Source: Lampris incognitus (taxonomy: Eukaryota > Chordata > Actinopteri > Lampriformes > Lampridae). Taken from it: DNA of 64,000 nt. Below are positions 48,201 to 64,000 of the stretch, piece after piece; the first letter of the stretch is position 1; each line of letters begins with the position of its first letter. The position numbers were made by a program, and so were the translations under genes. Under the pieces are notes generated by a model that worked only from the letters and a program-made list of their open reading frames with translations, was not told the DNA's origin and made no database searches. The stretch spans positions 28,465,333-28,529,332 of the forward strand of contig NC_079214.1 of assembly GCF_029633865.1 (NCBI RefSeq). Reading direction: 5' to 3'.

Positions 48201-51200
48201 AGTCCTTACCGCAGTGGCCTGGGTTCAAATCTGGCCCGGGCGCTTTGCTGCATGTCATCCCCTCTCTCTCTCCTACCTTTCCTGGCTCTCTCTCTACTAT
48301 CACTATCCAATAAAGGCAGCAAAATGGCAACAAAAGAAAAAGCTATATTCATCCGTCTATGATAAAAAAATAAAAGCAGACCAAAGCAGTGAAGGCGGAT
48401 AACCCCTAGGCATTTATCAGATATGTCTGTGTTGACACTTAAGATATTTAATTGGTTTAATTCTAGTTGTTAGATGTCAATGACATTTGTTAACATTTTC
48501 CACAATCTAAGGGAAAACCTGTAAACACCAAAATGTGAGATTTCTTTTACAGGCTAAAAATGTGACTGGTATTTTGCATCAGTGTTTGTATCAGCACTGG
48601 CCTTGGTTATTCGGCATTTCCTTAGATAAATATCATAGAACTACTGTTTTGATAAGAAGACTACAGCTTCAAATTTAGTTGAAACAAAAAAGTACAACCC
48701 TCTTTTTGGATGGATGAATATTTGCTGAGCTGTGCTTATTTTTGTAATCTTTTCAAGACAGACTAACCTTCTGTTAGTAAAGTTTCTAGCTGCCACATCT
48801 CTACTTATTCCTTCTCCCTAATCATTTGCCGAAGTATGTCTCCCTTCTTCCTCACATCTGCAAGTAAAAGTCTGAATTTCAAACCATTTCCAAACTATCA
48901 GGCCAGTAGATTACGTCACATGAACAAAATACTGCCTCGCTTGCTCTCAAACACATGCTGCACATCTCCTTCATAATTCAGTGTTGTCATTTTTGTTATA
49001 CTCTAATGTTGCCTCACCAGCAAACTGTTTACAAGCTCAAACTCTCAGGTTGTAGAGCTTGTTAAATGTAACCAAGTGCAAATCTGAACTGGTAAAATTA
49101 TGTTAACGAGTGTGCCTGAATTGGACAACCCAAAAGAAAACTGCGCTGCACTAAATATGACTGACATGAAAGTTAATTTCAATGATGCCAAAGGTGTGTT
49201 TTCACTATTTTCACAATCAGCAGTGGCAAACAATACCAGGCTGAGTGGCAAAGTGATAAGTCGGTATCTTGACGCATGCTCAATAATCAAGGTAAGGAAA
49301 TTCCAGAAAACTGAATCAGTTCATCTGGGCACGTTTATTGGGAGAAACGTTTCATCACTCATCTAAGTGATTTCTTCAGTCTCAACTGACAGCAGGTATC
49401 CCCATGCTTATGAACAGCACAGTTGCTACCCATCAGTTTCATGTGCACATTGCTGTGACCATTAACTAGTTACAATAGCCATTTGTACTATTCACAGAGG
49501 ATTGGGGAATAGCTGCAATCACAGCATTGTAAGATGGCGACAGATGTAAAGATGGATCAGTTGGGCAGGATGTGCCATTACAGCCTATTGTGAGTATGAT
49601 TAACTCAGTGACATAATAATAACAATAAGAATAATAATAATAACTATTTATATAGTAATTTTCAAAAAGAATGTTAAAAAGTGCTTTACAAAGACATAAA
49701 ACCAGACAAGACAAAAATAAGAATAAGTAAGAGTAAAAATAAAAAACAGTATGAATAAATAAATAAAAGCATATCAAACATTTGTAAAAGCTTTCACAAA
49801 AAGAAAAGTTTTAAGATGAGATTTAAAAGACGCTACAGACTTGTTTTCTCTTAAGACTCGGCATCCATTCTTACCCCGTTGGTAGGCAGTAATGAACATA
49901 ACTCAGTGACATATAACAGCTCCACGTTCTGGCATCTATTTCTTAACCCGTTGGTAGGCAGTAATGAAAATCACATTCAGACCACTATGGATTTTGTGGA
50001 TAAGGTGAGGAACATCATTATGGAGGCAGATGAAACAATGGTCTCTTATGATGTTACGTCTCTCTTCACATGCGTTCCTGTTGAAGAAGCAGTGGAGGTG
50101 GTCTGTATGAAATTACAGGATGACCCCACCCTTAGCAATAGGACCACCGTTAACACTGACAAGTGTGTCTGCTCCTGAAGTTGTCTTCAGTCCATATACT
50201 TCACATACAGGGGGCAGTACTATAGGCAGAGACATGTGTGTGCTATGGGTTCCCCAGTTCCACCTATAATGGCCAACTTGTATATGGAGGAAGTGGAAAA
50301 GAGGGCTCTGATGTCCTATCCAGGGACACCACCTAGCCATTGGCTCAGACTGGTTTGGGCACTGCATGGCGGCTGCCCACTGCTCCGAGCTACACAGCTG
50401 GGATAGGTTAAATGCAGAGAAAGAATTATCCCACAGGGATTAATAAAGTAGTAAAAAAAAAAAGGTTTGAGTCTTGTCATCCACTGGAGCACAAACTAGG
50501 AGTCACTGGGACACTGTACCACTGAGTTGACAACGTCCCCACCGACGCAGCAGCCAGGGAAAGGGAGAAATCCTACATTAAACAGGCCCTGGTTAAGTGA
50601 GGTTATCCTAACTGGGAATTTGTCAAAGCCAGGAAGATGCCCAAACAGTGCACCAGCCAATCAAAGTGAGGAGAAGGACAACCACTGTCCAAGCATAAAC
50701 CAGTGGTGACTCTGTATGTAACAGGACTGTCAGAACAGCTGACACATGTACTTTCCAAACACCACATCTCAGTTGTTTGCAAACTCCAAAACAAGCAGCG
50801 CCAGAAATTGTTCCACCCCAAGGATCAGGTCCCCCGGCATAAACAGAGCAATATAGTATATGCTGTTAAGTGCCAAGAGGATTGCCGTGGCTTGTACATC
50901 AGGGAAACCAAACAGACGCTTGCGAAGAGGATGGCACAACACAAGAGCTAACGTGTTAAGCCAGCACTCCGCAGTCCACACCCAGTGTCTACAGGCCAGT
51001 GGCCACTCTTTCAAGGATGAGGATGTACACATCCTTGATAAGGAGGAACACTGATTTGAATGGGGAGTCAAAGATGTCATCAATGTGAAGAGAGAACTAC
51101 CATCTCTGAACCGGAGGGGGGTACATCTGAGTAACAGTATGCCGACGAGTATATCAGTCAACATCGGACAATGCTGTGATTGCAACTATTCCCTAAACCT

Positions 51201-52088
51201 CTGTGAATAGTACACATGGCCACTGTAACTCTAGTTAATGGTCATGACAATCTGCATATGAAACTGATCGCTAGCCGCGGTCGTTACACAACTGTGCTGT
51301 TTATAAGGGTGGGGATACCTGCAGTCATTTGAGACTGAAAAAGTCACTTAGATGAGGGATGAAATGTTTATTCCAATAAACATTGTGTCCAGATGAACTG
51401 ATTCAAATTTCTGGGATGATAGGTAGGTAGAGAAAATCTTGCATAAACTCACTGAATTGAAAAGTATGGAGTGTTAATAGTTTTTCTTACTTTTTAAGAC
51501 CCTTCATTTAGAAGCATGAATCACATTTTTCAGAGGGGGACATTTGAGATAAATTGAAGACTGATGGCATCAGCGTCATGAAGCATCCTGAATTTCTGAC
51601 CGATTCCCTTCTCATAGACACTTTCTTTAAAATGTAAAGTAAACAAAACACACTGATTTAATTTTAACTATAAGTCAGGCTTCTAAAGAATTAAGTCTAC
51701 TGTTTCAGTCATGTATGTAGAGATTTAAGAATATAAGTCAAAATGCCTTGAAACAGTTAAGATGCTAGTTTAATATCCCAACTGGCTAGGAAAATCTGAG
51801 GGAAACAAACAAGAAACAGGCTCATCGGTCTCAAGATTTACCAGGGAGCAGCCATTGGAAAAGGTACATAATCGTGTGTTGCTTCAGTGGAATTGCTCAG
51901 CGTATACAGTATATGACTGCAGTGTGAGGGTGACTATCGGATATGAAGCAAAATGATGATGATGATTTTTACAGTGTTTTCAAAAGGTAAAAAATTTTTA
52001 TAATGAGCAAAATGTCACTTTAAATTTGCTGTGTTACCTGGGGGGAGGCCAGGCCCTGGAAGGGTGGCAGACTGTTATTCTGGTCCAT
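39277..52088 (-). CDS. tbp: TATA-box-binding protein, 8 coding exons
   Basis: Coding exons (minus strand): 52088-52038, 47681-47516, 46126-45949, 45701-45614, 45213-45122, 44838-44671, 40332-40238, 39356-39277; all GT-AG and in frame, 305 aa (human 339). TBP nucleates TFIID, SL1 and TFIIIB on promoters. The N terminus is [17 protein letters not shown], then [20 protein letters not shown], then a short polyQ of 10 (human usually 30 or more), then a TP-rich [16 protein letters not shown]. The saddle core (from about residue 126) has two direct repeats: [20 protein letters not shown] ... RNAEYNPK, and [20 protein letters not shown] ... [19 protein letters not shown] ... ILKGFRKTT. The DNA-intercalating phenylalanines are in [18 protein letters not shown] and FPGLIY contexts. 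The exon with the ATG has an acceptor at about 52187, so a non-coding exon lies upstream. The large introns hold most of the transposons here. Confidence 0.97.
40060..40205 (+). repeat. LINE 3'-tail repeat, family C, tbp intron
   Basis: Contains GATGTGAGGGTCTAAGGACA and GCCCCTTGAGGCAAATTTGT, ending AATAAAATGGACTTGAC. It lies 33 bases before tbp exon 7 as read on the plus strand. Confidence 0.65.
40821..42060 (+). pseudogene. hAT (ZBED-type) transposase remnant, split by a SINE
   Basis: The first open part (ATG 40821) gives a BED-type zinc finger: [20 protein letters not shown], then [20 protein letters not shown] (HxxxH spacing). After the SINE at 41097-41528 the frame resumes with hAT-transposase-like sequence: [35 protein letters not shown], and [31 protein letters not shown] (the conserved D-N-A area of hAT reads NNGTN here). 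Several frame changes and a missing C-terminal dimerisation domain show it is dead. It lies in the tbp intron between exons 6 and 7. Confidence 0.72.
41097..41528 (-). mobile_element. tRNA-headed SINE, family A, inserted in the hAT remnant
   Basis: The minus strand starts at about 41528 with GTGTCCGGGTAGCGTAGTGG, B box AGTTCGAATCC, then GGTCGGGTGTCCCTACAGGC and a body ending in a C/G-run near 41097-41110. AAAGCAA flanks both ends (about 41090 and 41530), a likely target-site duplication. It is longer than the 6155-6392 copy. Confidence 0.75.
42340..43560 (-). mobile_element. RTE-type LINE, 5' end and endonuclease part, decayed
   Basis: The minus strand carries the 5' region (GATCGGTTGAGGCCCAGGCT near 43265; LNVGTMTG near 43090) and then endonuclease text: [40 protein letters not shown] (42770-42590). 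A short plus-orientation RTE 3' fragment (GATGATCCGCTGTGGCGACC, 43384 on) lies within the 5' part, suggesting a nested or rearranged insertion. Plus-strand frames at 42332-42986 are antisense shadows. Confidence 0.7.
43840..44480 (+). mobile_element. L2/CR1-like LINE, RT C terminus and 3' tail
   Basis: The plus strand reads [73 protein letters not shown], a fish LINE ORF2 end, followed by an AT-rich 3' part and a (TTATTA)n tail (44458-44482). Truncated. It lies in the tbp intron between exons 6 and 7. Confidence 0.75.
44500..44551 (+). repeat. (GT)n followed by G-run
   Basis: GT array ending in G(9-10) at about 44541-44550. Simple repeat, 120 bases from tbp exon 6. Confidence 0.85.
46228..46762. 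mobile_element. Probable MITE with AGTATG-rich ends, tbp intron 2
   Basis: The left end GCTGTGTCCAAAAAGCATAC is an imperfect match to the inverted right end (GTTGTGTCAGAACTCGCATA). The interior is rich in CATACTA/TAGTATG words. About 530 bases, non-coding. It resembles the common fish elements whose ends read CTGCGTCCGAAATCGCATAC, but the family is not certain. Confidence 0.5.
48153..48345 (+). mobile_element. tRNA-headed SINE, family D, tbp intron 1
   Basis: GGGGCGCCCCAGTGACTCAC, GGTAAAGTGCGTACC, B-box-like GGTTCAAATC, GCTGCATGTCATCCCCTCTC, ending CCAATAAAGGCAGC. It closely matches the copy at 35318-35495. Confidence 0.8.
48400..49270. other. tbp intron 1, no gene
   Basis: AT-rich intronic sequence; no exon or clear repeat. 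Confidence 0.45.
49275..51415 (+). mobile_element. Penelope-like retroelement fossil, tbp intron 1
   Basis: The plus strand carries reverse-transcriptase text typical of Penelope-like elements ([20 protein letters not shown], 50033 on; [20 protein letters not shown]-like, 50270 on). Further on is a GIY-YIG endonuclease region ([29 protein letters not shown], 50850-50950; [19 protein letters not shown]). The left 49275-49580 is an inverted copy of the right end: the C-terminal words [15 protein letters not shown] read on the minus strand, and terminal CACTTAGATGAGTGATGAAA occurs in both orientations. It is broken in many places and interrupted by a SINE 3' end at 50348-50462. Age: old. Confidence 0.8.
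50348..50462 (+). mobile_element. SINE family B 3' fragment inside the Penelope-like element
   Basis: GGCGGCTGCCCACTGCTCCG, CTACACAGCTGGGATAGGTT, ending GGGATTAATAAAGTAGTAAA plus A-run. Plus-orientation match to the 3' part of the SINE at 18047-18412. Confidence 0.75.
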
Positions 52089-54949
<2,861 letters not shown>

Positions 54950-55014
54950 GGACACTTCTCTGAATGTTCATGATTCGTTTTTGAAGCCTTTGTTATTCGA
55001 ATTAAATAGCTGTT

Positions 55015-55020
55015 AATAAA
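55015..55020 (+). terminator. psmc3 polyadenylation signal AATAAA
   Basis: Canonical AATAAA 66 bases after the psmc3 stop codon. Confidence 0.7.
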
Positions 55021-55410
55021 AAGAAGTTAATTGGCATATACTTGTCACGTTGTATTTCTCTCACAAGTGAAGAGAATGGAGTCTGTTTTTCAGCTGCAGT
55101 ATATGGCTTTGGTAATTCAATTTTCAAATGATCCCATGCAGAGTAAAACTATTCATGTGGCTATGCAACAACCTTTGGAAGTTAATCCCCCCCTTCCCCC
55201 CAATAGGTCATAAAACAAATTTGATAAAATATAACTTCACTTACTGGATTTTTTTAACCAATGAGAAAGTTCAAAGGGAGTGCACTCTGTATATGAGGGT
55301 GTGTAAATCAGTCTGTGTTGGGGGAAAAAAACCTTCTACTCAGTGTATTGTGTCCAAATGTTTGTTTGTTTGTTTTGGGGGGTTTTTTGCGATGTTTTGT
55401 CTTCTTTCAG

Positions 55411-55568
55411 ATCTCAGGCTGGTGTTGCTTGGATGGGCCAGCTCTGGAAAGAGTGCATCGAGAAACACCAGCCAGGGCTGTGATGAGTTTTTACAAGGAT
55501 GGAGACGTTTCAGATGTGAGAGCAGACATGGTCAGATAGCTGGAAGGTTGGACTCTGTGATCAGATAG
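55411..55568 (+). pseudogene. GIMAP/AIG1-type GTPase exon fragment
   Basis: After a TTTCTTTCAG acceptor-like sequence the frame reads LRLVLLGWASSGKSASRNTS, then GCDEF and GQIAGRLDSVI before a TAG at 55566-55568. This matches the start of AIG1/GIMAP GTPase domains (P-loop GxxxxGKS, NTILG-type motif, then ..GxxAGRxxxVIDTPG). It stops exactly where DTPG should follow. No flanking GIMAP exons are visible. Likely a stray decayed fragment between psmc3 and psmb1. Confidence 0.5.
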
Positions 55569-55569
55569 C

Positions 55570-57840
55570 TTTAATATGAACTGAGCTTTATATACAGAAC
55601 ACAATGTATTCAGTTCATTGTGATGCACTGTACAATGTAGAGTCCTGTATTTTGAAAAGGTTTTAAGTTCATCCTGCTATATATAACATGACGTTACTTA
55701 AAGTATTTGCTCTTCATCTATCCATCCATTATCCAAACAGACTTCAATATTCAGAAACATTCAGAGTGCCTTGTCATCTGCATTATATCAGTCAACTGCT
55801 GATACAATCTCACCAACTACTTCGAAAACATGAAGATTACTCTCCCAAACTAAGAACATCAGAAGGTTTGTCAGTTGTTTTATGATTTAATGGAATTTAA
55901 AATGTTGGAGATGTAGCAAGGCACCAAATATAGCTGACCCCCAAATATTGACAATTAGCTCTTCAAATCAACTCAGACTTTAGAAGAGCTAAATCAGGAG
56001 TTAACGTGATCACGTTACCTTCATTTACTCCCTGTCACTAAGCTGGGACCATAAAATCTGGAGCCATGCTACACTTTGTTTGAGACATAGCACCTCAGTA
56101 GAAGTTTATTCTACTCGGGTGCAAGATGTTTGTGCCTTATCACACACGAAACGACACCAAGAACAATAACAGCCCCAAAGTTTATAATAAATTAAACATA
56201 TATAGTGTTTTTTCTAACACTCAAAGTCGCTTTACAATAAATGGGGTGAAACAAGACAACATAAACATAACACAAGCATATAGGGTTGGATGGGAAGGGG
56301 TGATAATTTTAATAAATGGGAAGTTTAGATAGTTTTGAAAAGCAATTAAATCAACTTTTGCAACTGAATTGAATACCATGTAAATTTTAATCCCACCCGA
56401 ACCATTGGGTGTGGTCACTGCATCTTAAACTTTTTTGATCTGTTGACACAAGTCATAGCTGCATGTCTTAAAATGCATTTTCTCTTTCAGCAGCGCTGCG
56501 CTGAGTCTCAGCTTTGCACTGAAATTCAGCATCTCATTATACTGTCAAAAGACCAAAAGTGACACTTAATTGCAAAATTCTGGGGGAAAACTAGCATTTC
56601 AAGCGCTATAGTGAGCTTCTGTAAGCTCATTCACAATTGTTTTTATACTTGATCTCTTTTGGGTCTGTAACACATTTCACCAGCCAATACAGGAGTTATG
56701 TGAGTTGGCCTGTTGTGCAATAGTTTGGCCTGCAGTGACTATAATGTAAGAGGTGGCTTTGCAGAGATCAGAGAAATCAAAAGGAACAGAAAATAAAACT
56801 CAAAACAAGATTTTTTGGGATTTTTTTTTGTTGTTTTTAATAAGAATTCAAGAAGAATAGTTGGAGATTTCTGCTCCTTCCAAAAACAATGAAAAATCCA
56901 AACCAAGGCAGAATTCAGACGAGGTAAGGCAAGGCAAATTTGATTTTTGTGGGTCAAATAAAATTTCTGAAAGGGAAACATTTGCAAGGTAGCATCAACC
57001 ACCAACTCCTTTTACAAAAACACAGTCCAAATGTTTGTAGCCTTTTGATTACTTTCAGCCCTGGATTCATATTCATGAAGATTGTAAGAGTAGGTGTTGA
57101 CAAAGGACCACAGGTGTGGACCATGGAGGGTGGACAGTACCGAGACAAATGGGTACTAAATCATATTACAAGACTTAATGCTTGACCCTGGTCTTGGAGG
57201 ACCACAGGGATACGTGACCTCCAACCATGTTCCAACAAGGATTTTACATTTGAAACACTACACCAGCAGATGCGCTGATCGGCACAGCTTAATTTAGAAA
57301 ATGAGCAACTAATCAGTGAAACCGTCTTTGGAGTTTGGCTGGATGGCACACATTTGGTGACCACTGGTGGAGTGAATGTAGAACTTGAACATGGAGGAAA
57401 AGCAATATCATCATATGAAGACAGAATTGGGTGCTTAGCATATTTAGTGCAATTTTAGGTCTTCCCTTGATGGCAAGGGTTTAGATTTTTGGCTCATAGA
57501 TGAAATTCAATGTCAAATTGAGGTGTCAAATTACAAACATCAAGGTTTATAGTTCTTGTTGACTCCCTCATGTCCCATCTTTCGTCTTGCCCAGACAGTA
57601 AGCACGAGTACAACTCCCACTGTCTCTGTAATGAGAGGCCAGGACGACACTGTCTCTTCCTCGTTTGTCCTTCTAAAGGAAATAAAGATATCCCCTTTTC
57701 AGCCTTGCTTGAGAAGAAACTCTTTTCTTCAATGTTTTCCTTCTATGAGTATAGTTAAGGTTAGTGCTCAAGGATCACTGGAAATACTGGTGCAATCAGA
57801 ATGACAACCAAAGGCATGAAATAATGGGGGAAAGCAGGAA
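55570..57840. other. Intergenic psmc3-psmb1, no gene
   Basis: 56199-56240 has a SINE tail word (minus orientation). 57181-57370 may be a short inverted-repeat element (TGGTCTTGGAGGACCAC... GGTGACCACTGG). The remainder is AT-rich and I see no exons. Confidence 0.45.
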
Positions 57841-57850
57841 AATAAGAATC

Positions 57851-57856
57851 TTTATT
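57851..57856 (-). terminator. psmb1 polyadenylation signal AATAAA
   Basis: TTTATT on the plus strand, AATAAA on the minus strand, 168 bases past the psmb1 stop. Confidence 0.6.
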
Positions 57857-58023
57857 ATGAATCAATAAAAAATAGAAAACACATCTCTGACGGAAGCTTT
57901 TAGTAACTGAAAACTGCTCTCAGATTAGTACTCCTAAGATACTTTGTTTAAAATCAGAATCAAAATGGAGAATGGGGGAAAGGGGGGAAGTGGAAGGGAG
58001 AGAATAAGGGACTTTCCCCCCCC

Positions 58024-61434
<3,411 letters not shown>

Positions 61435-61589
61435 GGCTTCTTCAAGCATAAACATGAAAAAACCCAACAATGACGTTCAAGGTTTGGCTAAGCTAAGTCG
61501 CTGAATCACCGCAATATGGCAAGCGACTCTTGCTTCAATTTTGTAGTTATTCACGTAGCTGTCAAGTAGCTTCCATAAGCGAGCGCCCT

Positions 61590-62560
61590 CCACAGGACAC
61601 ATCTATAGAGACGAATAGGAGTAATGAGGAAATTGTATATCTCGAGTCCCCTAATACTACTTTCCGCTGCTCCCGTTAGCGGTCGCCACAGCGGATCATC
61701 CGTTTCCATTTTTGCCTGTCCTCTGCAGCTTCCTGTCACACCAGCCACCTGCATGTCCTCTCTCACCACAAATCTCCTCTTTGGCCTTCCTCTTTTCCTC
61801 TTCCCTGGCAGCTCCATATTCAGCATCCTTCTCCCAATATACCCAGCATCTCCCCTCCACACAGGTCCAAGCCATCTCAGTCTTACCTCTCTTGCTTTTG
61901 TCTCCAAACCATCCAACTTGAGCTGTCCCTCTAATATACTCGTTCCTAATCCTGTCCTTCTTCATCACTCCCAATGAAAATCTTAGCATCTTCAACTCTG
62001 CCACCCCCAGCTCTGCCTCCTGTCTTTTCGTCAGTGCCACGGTCTCCAAACCATATAACATAGCTGGTCTCGCAACCATCTTGTAAACCTTCCCTTTAAC
62101 TCTTGCTGGTACCCTTCTGTCGCAAATCACTCCTGACACTCTTCTCCACCTCAATCCACCCTGCCTGTACTCTCTTCTTCACCTTGTTTCTCCACTTTCT
62201 GTTACTTTGGATAGTTGACCCCAAGTATTTAAACTCATACGCCTTCGTCACCTCTCCTCCCTGCGTCACCATTCCACTGTCCTCCCTCTCATTCACACAT
62301 ATGTATTCCGTCTTGCTGCTACTGACTTTCCTCTTCTCTCCAGTGCATACCTCCACCCCTCCAGGCTCTCCTCAACCTAAACCCTACTCTCACTACAGAT
62401 CACAATGTCATCCGCAAACATCATAGTCCACGCAGCCCCCGACCTGATCTCGTCCGTCAACCTGTCCATCACCACTGCAATCAAGAAAGGGCTCAGAGCC
62501 GATCCTTGATGTAATCCCACCTCCACCTTGAACCCATCTGTCTATCATGTATCTTCGCAG
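61590..62560 (-). mobile_element. RTE-type LINE, 3' half, upstream of psmb1
   Basis: The minus strand reads GLHQGSALSPFLIAVVMDRL (62515 on), MMFADDIVI-like (near 62420), KTEYICVNEREDSGMV, AYEFKYLGSTIQSNRKWRNK, KGKVYKMVARPAMLYGLETV, ELKMLRFSLGVMKKDRIRNE and VRLRWLGPVWRGDAGYIGRR, then a 3' end CGCTGTGGCGACCGCTAACG near 61690. Several frame breaks. Its 3' end lies about 155 bases upstream of the psmb1 start, so it bounds the psmb1 promoter. Confidence 0.82.
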
Positions 62561-64000
62561 TGTAGGATAGTCAAACCAAAACTAGTGAATGTTAACAATT
62601 ATCTGCTTTTCTCTGGCAGTCAGAGAAGGGAATCCCTGGACTGGCTGGGTATATCTTGTTTTGGCCCTAGACAGACAACCAAAGCGTTGCATACATCATG
62701 CAGCTGTTGTGCCCTTGGATAAAAGCACTTCATCCCTGCTCCACAGCTGATGATGAGCTGGCAGTGAGGTAGCAAAATGGGAAATAGGTATCTGTTATTG
62801 AACAAAAAAAACATGGACAATAAAGTATAACTCATGTTAACTCATGTTTAAGACAGAATACATCTGTGAATACTCATAAATCATTTTAAGAGGCTATGCT
62901 GCATCTTGTCATTAGAAGAAAGCCACTTTATTTTGTCATTGTATTCTTACAAGGAAATTTGTTCTCTGCATTTAACCCACCCTATTGGAGAGGAGCAATG
63001 GGCAGCTGCAGCACCCGGAGACCAACTCCAGCTCTTTACATTGCTTTGGTCAGGGACACAGGCAGGAGTATTAACCCGAGCAGTCCTAATCAATTCAAAC
63101 AATTGGAATAGACAAATAAATAACACTGCTGTATGTGGTTATACTATAAATTGCAAAATACAAATTTGTCATATTGATACTTGTGATATGGGTGAATTTT
63201 AAGTCATTTAAATAAGTTTTTATGGAAAAAAACATTTTTACATTACAAATATTCCAAATACACAGTGCACAATTAAATCCTCTTATTGCTGGACAATGTA
63301 GTCTGAAAAAAAATTCAAACGTCAGAAAATAGCCAAACATTAATGAAACCAGTTGAGGGAATAATAGCTGACTGATTGGGGCAAATTAAAAAGCGCTTTG
63401 AGTGGTCAGTAGACTAGAAAAGGGCTATATAAATGCAGTCCATTTACCATTTAAATTGAATGCCTTACAGCACCATGTGCATATATTTTAAGTAGAATGA
63501 TGAGCTGAATAATGGATGGTTTTTGATCAATGATCAAAACCCGCATCAGCAAAGTGAAACATTTCGTCATTCAAGATGATTTTGGGCTGAAACGATGTAC
63601 CCCCCAAATACATGTGTGCGTATAGACACACACAGACACACACAGACACACACAGACACACACAGACACACACACACACACACAGACACACACTAAGCAG
63701 GCGGGATCTTGGTTTATCACTAGACACTTCTAAACAGCAATGCCTGCCAAGGCTGCGACCAAATACAGTTACACAGTAAAAACACATTCTTTTCAAACAA
63801 GATTTTGTTTTCGTCCAAATGTCCCTAACTGACCTGCTTTGTTAAATAACAAAAATACATCCAAAAACATCCAACATATCATTGGATGTTTATTACAAAA
63901 TATTTTTAAAAAAATCCCAGGAATGTGTTCATTTCTGAATAAACCATGAGACATGAATAGTTTGTAGGCTCTCAGTAATCCTATTTGATACAGTGGTAAT
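62561..64000. other. No gene; SINE pieces and a CA-rich repeat
   Basis: 62930-63080 is a minus-orientation SINE family B 3' part (TTTAACCCACCCTATTGGAG, GGCAGGAGTATTAACCC). 63390-63440 is the plus-orientation family E tail (AAGCGCTTTGAGTGGTCAGT, GGGCTATATAAATGCAGTCC). 63626-63695 is a (CACACACAGA)n array. No exon is visible. Confidence 0.55.

Noticed and set aside
51340-51412. Hammerhead ribozyme in the Penelope-like terminus
   Set aside because: Penelope-like elements can carry hammerheads, and a GAAA and a hairpin are present. However, the required CUGANGA box reads UAGAUGA and no convincing stem I forms in any of the copies here.

Overview
This window looks like vertebrate, almost certainly teleost fish, nuclear DNA. 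Genes are split by GT-AG introns. Microsatellites are dense: (CA)n, (GA)n, (CT)n and (GGAT)n. Tc1 transposons, L2, RTE and L1-like LINEs, a Penelope-like element, a BED-finger hAT and several tRNA-headed SINE families sit between and inside the genes. I cannot name the species.

Layout: 1-22.9 kb has no host gene I can recognise. It holds an apparently intact Tc1 transposon (870-2442), an L2-type LINE, an L1-like LINE 3' part, an RTE LINE on the minus strand, many microsatellites and a second Tc1 copy (19213-20845). From 22.9 to 28.3 kb lies rhou (minus strand, 4 coding exons), an atypical Rho GTPase. From 30.5 to 35.2 kb lies pdcd2 (plus, 8 exons). From 39.3 to 52.1 kb lies tbp (minus, 8 coding exons), whose introns are full of transposons. 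From 53.0 to 54.9 kb lies a psmc3 gene (plus), with a 315-codon exon, one intron and a final exon. From 58.0 to 61.4 kb lies psmb1 (minus, 6 exons). An RTE LINE, SINE pieces and microsatellites fill the right edge.

pdcd2-tbp-psmb1 is a conserved vertebrate neighbourhood (6q27 in human). Here it differs in two ways. psmc3, a 19S ATPase gene, occupies the head-to-head position next to tbp that PSMB1 has in human, and psmb1 points the other way. The psmc3 copy has almost no introns, as expected of a retrocopy or of wholesale intron loss. Its single 629-nt intron begins with a 19-nt near-copy of the first 19 nt of the next exon, the signature expected if the intron was gained by insertion or tandem duplication. 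This is the most interesting signal in the window. The second is the 59-nt exon 2 of rhou, which lies between two roughly 76-nt arrays, (GU)n upstream and (CA)n downstream in the transcript. These could pair and loop out the exon, or recruit UG-binding and CA-binding splicing factors.

No CRISPR, operon or prokaryotic system is present. Coordinates of exons were derived by eye from GT-AG sites and reading-frame continuity; all coding lengths close exactly in frame.
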